Shown piece after piece: positions 9,037 through 16,864 of a DNA stretch of 64,000 nt. Source of the DNA: Streptomyces griseus (GTDB lineage Bacteria; Actinomycetota; Actinomycetes; Streptomycetales; Streptomycetaceae); NCBI RefSeq assembly GCF_001715295.1, contig NZ_MDKB01000001.1, positions 1,621,695-1,685,694 on the forward strand, in the 5' to 3' direction. Both the position numbers and the translations under genes were made by a program. The notes below the pieces were generated by a model. The model saw nothing but the letters and a program-made list of their open reading frames with translations, had not been told where the DNA came from and did not search any database. Position 1 is the stretch's first letter; the number at the start of each line of letters is the position of its first letter.

Positions 9037-10181
9037 TCCGGCACCGCCATCTTCTTCTCCTGCGCCGCCGCCCGCAGCGACGCGCACTTGCCGTGGAAAC
9101 AGGTACCGTCCTGGCACGGATCACCGGTAGGTGCCGCGGTGACCGCTCCCGCGCCCACAACAGCGGGAGCCGGGGCCGCGACAGCCCCCGAAGCCGCTAC
9201 GGCGGCCACCTGCCCCACCGGCTGTACCGGGGACGGCTCCACCGGGGCCGCGGCCGCCTGAAGGTCCGCCGCCGCACGCTGCTTCGCCAGGAAGTGCAGG
9301 CCCCACAGGTAGCCGCCGCGGATCAGGCAGACCAGGGCGGTGGCGAAGAAGATGCCGTAGGCGATACCGAGCCCGGTCAGCACCCCGTACATCGCGGCGA
9401 CCCCGGCACCGAAGGCGATCTGGGAGGAACGCTTGGAGGGGGAGGTGCCGGGGTCGGTGACCATGTAGTTCGTGAACAGGACGAACGCCACCCCCGTCAT
9501 CATGCCCAGCGCCGCGGGGATGGAGGTCCCCGTCACCAGGCCACGGACGACCGCCTGCACGACGAACCCGACCAGCCAGGCGCCGATCAGCCACATACGG
9601 CCCGTCAGCTTCGCGTTCAGCATCGTGCCCAGGACCAGGATGATCGCCGGCAGGACCCAGTCGGCGGGCCCGTACAGGTACTCGGTGAAGTGGTAGGGCG
9701 GTGCGATGCTGGCCCACGGGAAGAGCAGCAGGATCACCGTGATGCCGAAGTTCGACGGGTTCATGAAGTGCCGCATACGCCCCTTGAGCGGGGCTCGCAG
9801 CACCCACTTGGTGCCGACGGCCACGATGACGCCGAACACCAGCACCCACACACGGTCGTTGACGTAGGTGAGCATGTTCACCGCGAGACCGGTGATGTGC
9901 GCGGGGAAGAGGAACTCCACCATCCCCTTGAGGCCCCCGCCCGCGAAGCGCGGTGCGCGCCCGTCACTTCGGGCACTGACCATCTCCAGCCCGATCTCCA
10001 CCACGTAGGCGGTGAGGACCGCGACGAACGGCCACAGCCAGGGCTGCTCGAAACCGAGGAAGGTGTACCCGGCGATGTTGAGGACCGAGATCGAGATCGC
10101 GAACCGGCGCAGTGCGGTGATCACCTTCACGTCGTGCCGGGGGGCGGCAGACGTGTTCGCCTTGGATGGGGGCACGGTCAC
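9033..10181 (-). CDS. unbU: Enediyne membrane protein UNBU (RnfD/NqrB-like)
   Basis: A 382-residue integral membrane protein with about eight to nine hydrophobic helices between residues 30 and 295. The segments HFMNPSNFGITVILL and FTNYMVTDPGTSP resemble RnfD/NqrB membrane subunits, whose corresponding threonine region carries covalent FMN; whether UNBU binds flavin is inference. The family is found with PKSE in enediyne cassettes. After the last helix comes a Pro/Ala linker of about 60 residues and a tail with Cys356, Cys361 and Cys366 (C-x4-C-x4-C), which looks metal- or disulfide-capable. The GTG start overlaps the UNBV stop (GTGA) and the stop overlaps the PKSE start. Confidence 0.93.
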   Translation of the reverse strand: MTVPPSKANTSAAPRHDVKVITALRRFAISISVLNIAGYTFLGFEQPWLWPFVAVLTAYVVEIGLEMVSARSDGRAPRFAGGGLKGMVEFLFPAHITGLAVNMLTYVNDRVWVLVFGVIVAVGTKWVLRAPLKGRMRHFMNPSNFGITVILLLFPWASIAPPYHFTEYLYGPADWVLPAIILVLGTMLNAKLTGRMWLIGAWLVGFVVQAVVRGLVTGTSIPAALGMMTGVAFVLFTNYMVTDPGTSPSKRSSQIAFGAGVAAMYGVLTGLGIAYGIFFATALVCLIRGGYLWGLHFLAKQRAAADLQAAAAPVEPSPVQPVGQVAAVAASGAVAAPAPAVVGAGAVTAAPTGDPCQDGTCFHGKCASLRAAAQEKKMAVPE

Positions 10182-12106
10182 TTCTCCTTCACGTCGGCGC
10201 CGAGTTGAAGCGAGTGCCGGCCGGGAGCCAGCCTCAGGTCCTTGCTGTGCACCTGACCCTCGCGGTCACGCCAGGTCACCCGGGTCACGAGCGGGCCCCC
10301 GGCCTTCGCGCCGAGCCCGATGTGCACGTCCTGGCTGCGCTTGCCGGAGTGGCCGCTGCCCCCGTCGACACGGCCCATACGGGTACTGCCGTCGGCCAGG
10401 GTCACGGTGACCTGGGCGCCGATCACGGGCGAACCGGCCTCGTCGGTGAGATCGAGGTTCAGGTAGGCGCCGGTGCCCCGGCTCATGTTGCAGTAGAAGA
10501 CCGGGTCCTCCCACTGGCGTGCCACGACCATGTCCAGGCGCCCGTCGCCGTCGGCGTCGCCGGTGGCGATGCCCCGGCTGGGCACCGGAACGGCCAGGCC
10601 GAGCCGCTCCGACAGGTCACTGTACGATTCGCCGTCCTTGTCCTGGACGTAGAAGCGCAGGTGCTGGTCACCGGCGAGGTCGTCGCCCTCCTCCACACGC
10701 GGCCAGAAACGGGGATGCCTGAGCAGCGAGTCGTTGGCGGTGGCGAGCTCCTGGAGCTGGACCCAGCGATTGCGCTTGCCCTTGACGAAGCCGACGGCCT
10801 GGGTGATCTCCTGGATCCCGTCGTTGTCGAAGTCACCCATCTTCACATCCCAGCCCCACCCCGACCACGCCAGATTCCGCGGTGCGCTCTCGTCCTTGTA
10901 GGGGGCGACGCCCTCCCGGAAACGGGCACGCAGCTGCGAGGTGTCACCGGCCGTCGCGACGAAGGCGAAGTTCGACTCCTGGATACCGAAGGACGTGGTG
11001 ATGTTGGAGACGAACGCGTCGTACAGGCCGTCGTTGTCCAGATCACCGAAGTCGACGCCCATGCCCTTGAAGGAACTGCGCCCGATCTCCTTGGACTTCG
11101 GAGTGGTCGCCGTGTGCACGGCCTTGACCTGACTGAACCTGAACGTACCGGGGACCGACCTGTTGTACAGCAGGGCCGAGGTCCCGAAGTCGTGCGCCAG
11201 GTACAACTCCGGCCGCTGGTCCCCGTCCAGGTCGGTGGCCGAGACCGCCAGCGTCCAGCCCCGGTCGATGCCCTTGGGCAGCACGTCGTGGACCTGCTCG
11301 AAACCCGAGGGCGTCCAGCGCAGGAAGTGGCCGCCACCACCGTTCTGGGCGTGCGACAGCGAGTCGTTCATCGTCACACCGCCGTCCGCACTGTCGTCCA
11401 GCACGGGACTGTCGGGGAAGTAGTTCCCGATGAAGATGTCGTTGTGCCCGTCACCGTCGAAGTCCGCGACCGTCGCGGTGTTGGAGTTCCACAACGGGCC
11501 GGTGTACTCCTGGCCGCCCTCGCCCGGGACGAGCTCGACGGGCTCGAAACCCGTCCGGTCCATGGTCGTGGTGTCCCTGCCCGGCTCCCTCTTCGCCTGG
11601 AAGATCACCGGCGTACGGCCCCAGTAGTAGACCAGCAGGTCCATCGCACCGTCCTCGTTGAAGTCACCGGGGACGCAGCCCATCGGGGCCATGATGTCGC
11701 TCCTGGGCAGCGGCGCCACGTCGAGCGTGAACGGCGCGTACGACGCGCTCCTGCGGCCCGGCGCCGGCGCGGGGGTGACCACGGCCTGGTCGATCTGCGG
11801 GTCGCTGACGCACAGATCGTTGGGCAGCCCGTCACCGTCGACGTCGTTCATCGCGACGCCCGCACCGACCGAGGAGATCCACGCCTCGATATGCTTGTAA
11901 GCCTTGTTGACCTTGCGGACACTCTGCCTCGTGTATCCGCCCGGCATAGCTATCGCCATCGGCTCGAAGGCGAACTTCTTCGCCATCTCCGTTTTATCGG
12001 CAGCACTCGACTCATGCGGCTTCACCGCATAAAAGGTGCCCACCATGAGAATGAGTGCAAGGACTCCGGGCGCTTGCTTACGCAGCCAGGAAATCGGGTG
12101 TGTCAT
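10178..12106 (-). CDS. unbV: Enediyne protein UNBV (FG-GAP/ASPIC-UnbV repeats)
   Basis: A 642-residue protein with one N-terminal hydrophobic segment (about residues 9-28) that should export or anchor it, followed by at least six FG-GAP/VCBS-type calcium-binding loops of the D-x-D/N-x-D-G kind (DVDGDG, DFNEDG, DFDGDG, DLDNDG, DFDNDG, DADGDG) and the C-terminal ASPIC/UnbV region. This predicts a beta-propeller outside the membrane. The family is universal in enediyne cassettes; its biochemical role is not settled in what I know. The ATG start is behind AGAGAGGTG. The gene ends 1 bp inside the UNBU start region, so UNBV and UNBU are probably made together and may form one membrane complex. Confidence 0.95.
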   Translation of the reverse strand: MTHPISWLRKQAPGVLALILMVGTFYAVKPHESSAADKTEMAKKFAFEPMAIAMPGGYTRQSVRKVNKAYKHIEAWISSVGAGVAMNDVDGDGLPNDLCVSDPQIDQAVVTPAPAPGRRSASYAPFTLDVAPLPRSDIMAPMGCVPGDFNEDGAMDLLVYYWGRTPVIFQAKREPGRDTTTMDRTGFEPVELVPGEGGQEYTGPLWNSNTATVADFDGDGHNDIFIGNYFPDSPVLDDSADGGVTMNDSLSHAQNGGGGHFLRWTPSGFEQVHDVLPKGIDRGWTLAVSATDLDGDQRPELYLAHDFGTSALLYNRSVPGTFRFSQVKAVHTATTPKSKEIGRSSFKGMGVDFGDLDNDGLYDAFVSNITTSFGIQESNFAFVATAGDTSQLRARFREGVAPYKDESAPRNLAWSGWGWDVKMGDFDNDGIQEITQAVGFVKGKRNRWVQLQELATANDSLLRHPRFWPRVEEGDDLAGDQHLRFYVQDKDGESYSDLSERLGLAVPVPSRGIATGDADGDGRLDMVVARQWEDPVFYCNMSRGTGAYLNLDLTDEAGSPVIGAQVTVTLADGSTRMGRVDGGSGHSGKRSQDVHIGLGAKAGGPLVTRVTWRDREGQVHSKDLRLAPGRHSLQLGADVKEK

Positions 12107-12118
12107 GCCGGCACCTCT

Positions 12119-13078
12119 CTACGCGTGCGGAACAGAAGTGATCTCTGCGGCGATGTGCTGCCGCCAGGTCTCGAATGCGGGAATATCGCCGCCGTCGCAC
12201 CCCTCGGGCGCCGCGTCCGTACACACCCGGGCGGCCTCCCCCGGCGTCCGGCCCCCGCACAGCACACGGGCGGCGACATGCGTGTGCGCGATCGTCGTAC
12301 CCGCCCGCTCCCGCGCCTCGCAGGCGAACGCGGAACCCTGCGCCAGGTTCGGCCGGTGCTCACCCGCGTGCTTGGCCAACCGCCGCAGCTCGTCCTCGTC
12401 GGCACTGCCCGCATAGGTGCAGGCGAGCCCCGCGCCGGCGTACATGTCACCGTGACGGTGGGCGGGAAAGGCATCGATGAGCTCGGCGACGACATCCGGA
12501 TCGGTGCCGCCGACGAACCACAGGGCACGGCCGATGCCCTGGTCGATGACGCGGGCACTGTAGGCATCCGGCCCCCCCTTCCAGCTGAAAGGGTGTTCCA
12601 GGCCGGGATCACGGACGTAGGCGTCGGTCCTGAAGTACGCCTGGTGGAAGCCGTACCCGTCCAGGATCAGCCAGCGCAGCACCGGATCGAAACCACTCAC
12701 GTCCGGCCACAGGAACCGCGGCAGCCTGGCCATCGCCCAGCCGACACCGACATGGACCATGTAGGTGTGGCGCCGGCCCCCGCCCTCCAGGATCCCCACC
12801 AGCCGCCGGCCCCCCGTCAGCGCATCCAGCATGACGGCCCCCATACCGGCACCCTCGTAGGCGAAACCCCGGAAAGCCACCGGCACCGTCTCCAGCCAGC
12901 CGGCCGCCTGCTCGGCCGAGCGCGCCTCGACCGCGTACGCATACCCCTGGAGAAAACTCACCCCGACCGTTTCCAGCTGCTGCTTCGCCTCCGCGTTCTT
13001 GACGTGGAACCCGCGTGTTTCCAGTTGCGTTTCCCGGACACTGGGCGTGAGGACTCGGCGCCTCAGCGCACGCATCAT
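12119..13078 (-). CDS. unbL: Enediyne DUF1702 / UNBL family protein (copy 1)
   Basis: A 319-residue soluble protein of the DUF1702 family known from enediyne cassettes. Shared family motifs are RGFAYEGAGM, GWAMARLPRFLW, LDGYGFHQAYF, DQGIGRALWF and AGAGLACTYAG. No catalytic motif is evident to me and the reaction is unknown. The start was set at ATG 13078, since family members begin about 15 residues before the LTPS segment; GTG 13084 is an alternative. It lies 12 bp before UNBV. It is a paralogue of the neighbouring gene at 13159-14157, with the motifs above conserved but overall clearly diverged, so the duplication is old rather than recent. Confidence 0.9.
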   Translation of the reverse strand: MMRALRRRVLTPSVRETQLETRGFHVKNAEAKQQLETVGVSFLQGYAYAVEARSAEQAAGWLETVPVAFRGFAYEGAGMGAVMLDALTGGRRLVGILEGGGRRHTYMVHVGVGWAMARLPRFLWPDVSGFDPVLRWLILDGYGFHQAYFRTDAYVRDPGLEHPFSWKGGPDAYSARVIDQGIGRALWFVGGTDPDVVAELIDAFPAHRHGDMYAGAGLACTYAGSADEDELRRLAKHAGEHRPNLAQGSAFACEARERAGTTIAHTHVAARVLCGGRTPGEAARVCTDAAPEGCDGGDIPAFETWRQHIAAEITSVPHA

Positions 13079-13158
13079 GGACACCTGAAATACCGCCCCT
13101 CGATCCGCTGCCTGAATTCCCGTTCGTAAGACGATATTCGACAGGCGCACCCGGACGG

Positions 13159-14157
13159 CTACTCCAGGAATGCTTGACGGGTATGCGGGAGAAGCCGTTC
13201 ACGCACCGCACGGCGCCACAATTCATACGTCGGAACCCCACCGGCCCCACCCGAAACGGGAGCGGCCGCATCGGCGAGCGCGGCCGCCGCCTCGACGCTG
13301 ATCCCGGCCAGCGCGTGCAACGCGGTCCGCGTGTGCTCGGGGACCGTCCCGGAGAAATGACGGGCCTTCGCCGCGAAGACGGCCCCCTGCGCCACATGCC
13401 CCCACAGCTCACCCGCCTCGGCCCGCAGCACGCCCAGTTCGGCGGCCGTGGAACACCCCGCGAACGTGGCGGCCAGCCCCACACCCGCCCACAGATCCGG
13501 CTCACGCTCCGAGGCGAACGCCCGCACCGCGGAACTGACCTGACCCACCCGCGCACCGTGGATGAACCACAGAGCACGCCCGACACCCTGGTCCACCGCC
13601 CGCCGGAAATAGTCCGCGTCCCCCTCCCACGCGTAAGGGGTCTCCCGCCGCTGCTCCTGGACCCGGCGCACCGGATCGAAATAAGCACGGTCGAAGCCGT
13701 ACCCGTCGACGGCCAGCCAGCTCATCGGCGGATAGAACTCCTCACCCACCAGATCACCGGGCACGACCTTCTTCCACAGCACCCGGGGCAGCCTCGCCAT
13801 CGCGAACCCGATACCGATGTAGTTCAAGAAGATGTGCCGCCGCCCCGCACCCTGCAGCAACTCCCGGGTGCGCCCACCACGGCCGGGCATCGCGTCCCGG
13901 ATCACCGACGCCATCGTCGCCCCCTCGTACGCGAAGCCCCGCACCTGCGGGTCCACCAGCGCCAGCCGCCGCTCGATCTCCCACAGGTCCCTGGACCCCA
14001 CACCCCATTCGAAGCCGGCCACCACCGCCTGCGGGATGGACTCCAACTGCCGGGTGGCAGCGGTCTCGGTCACCGGGAACCCACGCCCGGCGAAGCTCAC
14101 GTCACGCAGCGACGGAGCCATCAGAAAACTACGCAAAGAGCCCATTGCCGTTGCCAC
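13159..14157 (-). CDS. Enediyne DUF1702 / UNBL family protein (copy 2)
   Basis: A 332-residue DUF1702 protein, paralogous to the adjacent copy. Motifs include RGFAYEGATM, GFAMARLPRVLWKK, VDGYGFDRAYF, DQGVGRALWF and AGVGLAATFAG. I chose GTG 14157 because AGGAGG sits 6 bp upstream; ATG 14145 (MGSLRSFL) is the alternative and matches the usual family N-terminus. This is the first gene of the leftward core operon and has a cluster-element copy 72 bp upstream (14230-14248). The function is unknown. Two DUF1702 genes side by side may form a hetero-oligomer or have split roles. Confidence 0.9.
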   Translation of the reverse strand: MATAMGSLRSFLMAPSLRDVSFAGRGFPVTETAATRQLESIPQAVVAGFEWGVGSRDLWEIERRLALVDPQVRGFAYEGATMASVIRDAMPGRGGRTRELLQGAGRRHIFLNYIGIGFAMARLPRVLWKKVVPGDLVGEEFYPPMSWLAVDGYGFDRAYFDPVRRVQEQRRETPYAWEGDADYFRRAVDQGVGRALWFIHGARVGQVSSAVRAFASEREPDLWAGVGLAATFAGCSTAAELGVLRAEAGELWGHVAQGAVFAAKARHFSGTVPEHTRTALHALAGISVEAAAALADAAAPVSGGAGGVPTYELWRRAVRERLLPHTRQAFLE

Positions 14158-14619
14158 GTGGCGCCTCCTCGGCCGGCCACCGAACGGAAGGGGTGGCGGG
14201 GGCCTCATCGTCGGCCGACGGCCAGGACCGGGGCATCTTCGGTCATGCGCACACCCCCTCCCGGCCCGCGACCACCCCCACCGCCGTGCGCCCAGCCCAC
14301 CCACGACGCAACCGGGCACCAGACGACGGCCTCCACACCCGCAAGGACCCTGACACCCCCTACAGGGACGGTGAACAACCCGCAACGACCCCGGCCACCA
14401 CACACGAACACCACCGGCCCGGCCGCCGCCCACCCCGACAGCCCGCCACCGGCCACGCCGCCCCCCCACACCCCTGCGCCGTCCCCGCACAAGGCACCCC
14501 GGCCCCCGAAACAGACGCCCGGCAACCGAACCGAACTCAGCACGACAGGAGTTGGCCACCGGCCACGGCCTCAGGAACATGGACGGGTCTACCGCCGCAC
14601 GACAGACGAGGACGTGCCC
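14158..14619. other. Divergent intergenic region with a cluster element
   Basis: This 462-bp non-coding stretch lies between the divergent DUF1702 and AhpD-like genes. It holds the minus-oriented GCA-N5-GRAGAYGCC element at 14230-14248. The rest is C-rich with no recognisable gene or strong hairpin. Confidence 0.6.
14230..14248 (-). promoter_or_regulatory. Cluster element GCA-N5-GRAGAYGCC (site for DUF1702 operon)
   Basis: In the direction of the downstream gene it reads GCATGACCGAAGATGCCCC, ending 72 bp before the GTG start at 14157. GCAT...ATGC arms give it dyad symmetry. Confidence 0.7.
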
Positions 14620-15216
14620 ATGCCCCACATCACGCTCGGCAACGACGAACCCGGCATCCGCGGCCTGATGGCCCACCGCCCCGACACCGCCGCACCGCTC
14701 AACCACCTCGCCAACACACTGCTGCGCGAACCGGCCTCCCTCAGCCGCGGCGAACGCGAGCTGATCGCGGCCTACGTCTCCCAGCTCAACAGCACCCCCT
14801 TCTGCGCCGGGACGCACGGCGCGGCCGCCGCCGCACAGCTCGACGGCGGCCCCGACACGGTCCGGGCCGTGCACGCCGGCCCGGACAGCGCACCGATCAC
14901 CCCCCGGCTGCGCGCCCTGCTGCGGATCGCCGCCGAAGTGCGCCACCACGCCCGCCCCGTCTCCGACGACGCGATCACCGCGGCCCGCGCCGAAGGCGCC
15001 CAGGACAGCGACATCCACGACACCGTGCTGATCGCCGCGGCCTTCTGCATGTACAACCGCTACGTCAGCTGCCTGGCCACCGACGTCCCGGCCGAGGAGG
15101 GCTACTACCGGCAAGCGGCCCACCGCATCGTCGCGCAGGGCTACGGCACCGGCCCGCACCCCGCCCACGTCCCGGACACGCCCCGTGCCACCTCAGCCCC
15201 CGCGAACGGCAGCTGA
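14620..15216 (+). CDS. Carboxymuconolactone decarboxylase/AhpD-like protein (1)
   Basis: A 198-residue all-helical protein of the CMD/AhpD fold, in the peroxidase-related subgroup. The motif region reads NSTPFCAGTHG: the second Cys and the His of the usual C-x2-C-x3-H are kept, while the first Cys position is Thr, so classical dithiol peroxidase chemistry is doubtful. The start ATG 14620 follows GAGGA; GTG 14614 is also possible. It runs convergently into the thioesterase gene and overlaps its 3' end by 24 bp (15193-15216). It is embedded inside what is usually an uninterrupted warhead cassette. A role in quinone/peroxide handling or radical protection is inference. Confidence 0.85.
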   Translation: MPHITLGNDEPGIRGLMAHRPDTAAPLNHLANTLLREPASLSRGERELIAAYVSQLNSTPFCAGTHGAAAAAQLDGGPDTVRAVHAGPDSAPITPRLRALLRIAAEVRHHARPVSDDAITAARAEGAQDSDIHDTVLIAAAFCMYNRYVSCLATDVPAEEGYYRQAAHRIVAQGYGTGPHPAHVPDTPRATSAPANGS

Positions 15217-15660
15217 CGCCGACACCTGCGCGGCGTACGGCTCCAGGGCCAGCCGCAAAGCCTCGGGCACCCTCGTGGGCCGGGTGTCGTTGTTGGGCCC
15301 GCGCATGCAGGCCACCCGCTGCCGGCCACGGGCCACCAGCTTCTCGGTGCCCTCGTGCAACCGCACGTAGTCGAAGGTGAAGACGATCTGCGTCTGGGTC
15401 AGCTCCTCCAGGCGCATCTGGATCGACAACTGGTCGAACGCGGTGATCTCGGCGAAGAACTCACAGCTCACCGAGACGGTGAACAGCTTCAGGTCCTCGC
15501 GGATGTCGTCGAGGACTTCGGGGGCCATCTCCAGCAGGAACATCTCCCGGCACCGGCCCTGCCAGCGCACGTAGTTGACGTAGTAGACGTTGCCGACCAG
15601 ATTGGTCTCCTCGAATCCGACGAGATGGCGCAGTTCGTAGTAGGGCCGCACGTCGGCCAT
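15193..15660 (-). CDS. tebC: Enediyne acyl-ACP thioesterase TEBC (SgcE10-like)
   Basis: A 155-residue single hotdog-fold thioesterase that releases the polyene from PKSE. The family segment ETNLVGNVYYVNYVRWQGRC contains the Asn/Tyr/Arg cluster typical of enediyne E7/E10 thioesterases, and EFFAEITAFDQLSIQMRLEE follows. It starts at ATG 15660 after GGAAAGGA. In most known cassettes this gene sits directly next to PKSE. Here it is more than 6 kb away at the far end of the operon, separated by a gene on the opposite strand, so it needs its own promoter. A cluster element lies 239 bp upstream. Confidence 0.95.
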   Translation of the reverse strand: MADVRPYYELRHLVGFEETNLVGNVYYVNYVRWQGRCREMFLLEMAPEVLDDIREDLKLFTVSVSCEFFAEITAFDQLSIQMRLEELTQTQIVFTFDYVRLHEGTEKLVARGRQRVACMRGPNNDTRPTRVPEALRLALEPYAAQVSASAAVRGG

Positions 15661-16105
15661 CAGCGTTCCTTTCCTTCGTCATCTCAGGGCAGGCGGCCAC
15701 CGGCCACGCCTGTTCGTCCCAGCGCGGCATCCCCGCGGCGCCCCGTGCGGGCTCCGCCGGCAGCCCCCGCCGTCCCACCGGGCACGCTGACCGGCACGAC
15801 ACATCGCGAAGACCGGTGACGACACAAGCCGATCCATCACCAGGCTGGTTCGAATCATGGGAAGAGACCCCACAGATACGATTGAGGATCGCCCCACGCC
15901 CGGCATCTCCCCCCTTGCTGAGGGATCCCGGGCCCCGGCCACCGCCCCGCACCCCGTGCGGCCGGCGCGAGCCGCAGCACACCCCGAGCGCCCCCGTGCA
16001 AGGGAGAAGCGGCCGTGACACAGGAACACCACAGCCGCCCCGCGGCCACGCCGTCCCGGCACGCCCCGGGCACAGGGAACCACCACCACCGAGGAGAGGC
16101 AGCAC
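15661..16105. other. Divergent promoter region of thioesterase and AhpD-like gene 2
   Basis: A 445-bp gene-free stretch. It holds the cluster element at 15900-15918 facing the thioesterase. A somewhat AT-richer patch (15820-15890) may carry core promoters. I see no other recognisable structure. Confidence 0.55.
15900..15918 (-). promoter_or_regulatory. Cluster element (site for thioesterase gene)
   Basis: In gene orientation it reads GCAAGGGGGGAGATGCCGG. It lies 239 bp upstream of the thioesterase start, farther than most other copies. Confidence 0.6.
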
Positions 16106-16654
16106 ATGCCGCGGATTCCCGCCCACACCGCCGACAGCGCGCCCGCAGCCGGAAGGCAGACCCTGCGCCGCCTGGAGAAGCGCTTCGGCAGAGTCCTCAA
16201 CATCCACGCGGAGATGGCCCACGCCCCCGTGGTCCTGGAGGCCTACGCGGCGATCAGCACGGCCATCGCCGAACACGGCACCTTCGACGCCCGCACACGC
16301 GAGGCGATAGCCCTGACCGTCGGCGCGGTCGACGCGTGCGCCTACTGCCAGTCCGCCCACACGCTCTCGGCGAAGGCCGCAGGCCTCACCGAGGCCCAGA
16401 CCGTGGCGATCCGCCGGGGAGAGACGGACCACGACACGAAACTCACCGCCCTGCTCCAGGTGGCCAGGCAGATCGCCGGCGAGGTCGGCGAGGTCTCCGA
16501 CACGGCCTGGGACGAAGCCCTCACCCAGGGCTGGACGGACACCCAGCTGACCGAGCTGTTCGTCCACGTCGCCGTCAACCTCTACACCAACTACTTCAAC
16601 CACTACGCCCGTACGGAACTCGACGTCCCGGCCGCACCCGCCCTCGACGGCTGA
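16106..16654 (+). CDS. Alkylhydroperoxidase AhpD-family protein (2)
   Basis: A 182-residue CMD/AhpD-fold protein with an intact redox motif, DACAYCQSAHT (C-x2-C-x3-H), as in AhpD-type peroxidases. It begins at ATG 16106 behind GAGGAGAGG. It may remove peroxides or act on a thiol adduct. Placed beside enediyne core genes it could protect against oxidants formed by the many flavin oxidases, but this is inference. It differs from gene 14620-15216, which lacks one of the two cysteines. A perfect 13-bp hairpin (16816-16847) separates it from the next gene. Confidence 0.9.
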   Translation: MPRIPAHTADSAPAAGRQTLRRLEKRFGRVLNIHAEMAHAPVVLEAYAAISTAIAEHGTFDARTREAIALTVGAVDACAYCQSAHTLSAKAAGLTEAQTVAIRRGETDHDTKLTALLQVARQIAGEVGEVSDTAWDEALTQGWTDTQLTELFVHVAVNLYTNYFNHYARTELDVPAAPALDG

Positions 16655-16815
16655 CCCCACCCGCCGCCCGCCCCGCGGGCCCGGCAGGCCGCCTGCCCTG
16701 CGCGCCCGACCGGCGACACCACCCGTCCCACCAGCACAACCAGGTTCCACCCACCCGGCACACACCAGTCACCCGGCGTCGCCTCGGGCCACGCCGGGTC
16801 AGTCAGTACGCGACA

Positions 16816-16847
16816 CCGGCCGGGGCGGCACCGCCCGCCCCGGCCGG
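16816..16847. terminator. Perfect 13-bp hairpin, terminator or attenuator
   Basis: Arms 16816-16828 and 16835-16847 are exact complements (CCGGCCGGGGCGG and its reverse complement) with a 6-nt loop. It lies 162 bp after the AhpD-like stop and 18 bp before the next start, so it could act as a terminator or sit in the leader of the next gene. Confidence 0.5.
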
Positions 16848-16864
16848 CTGAGCGGGGAGGCTTC

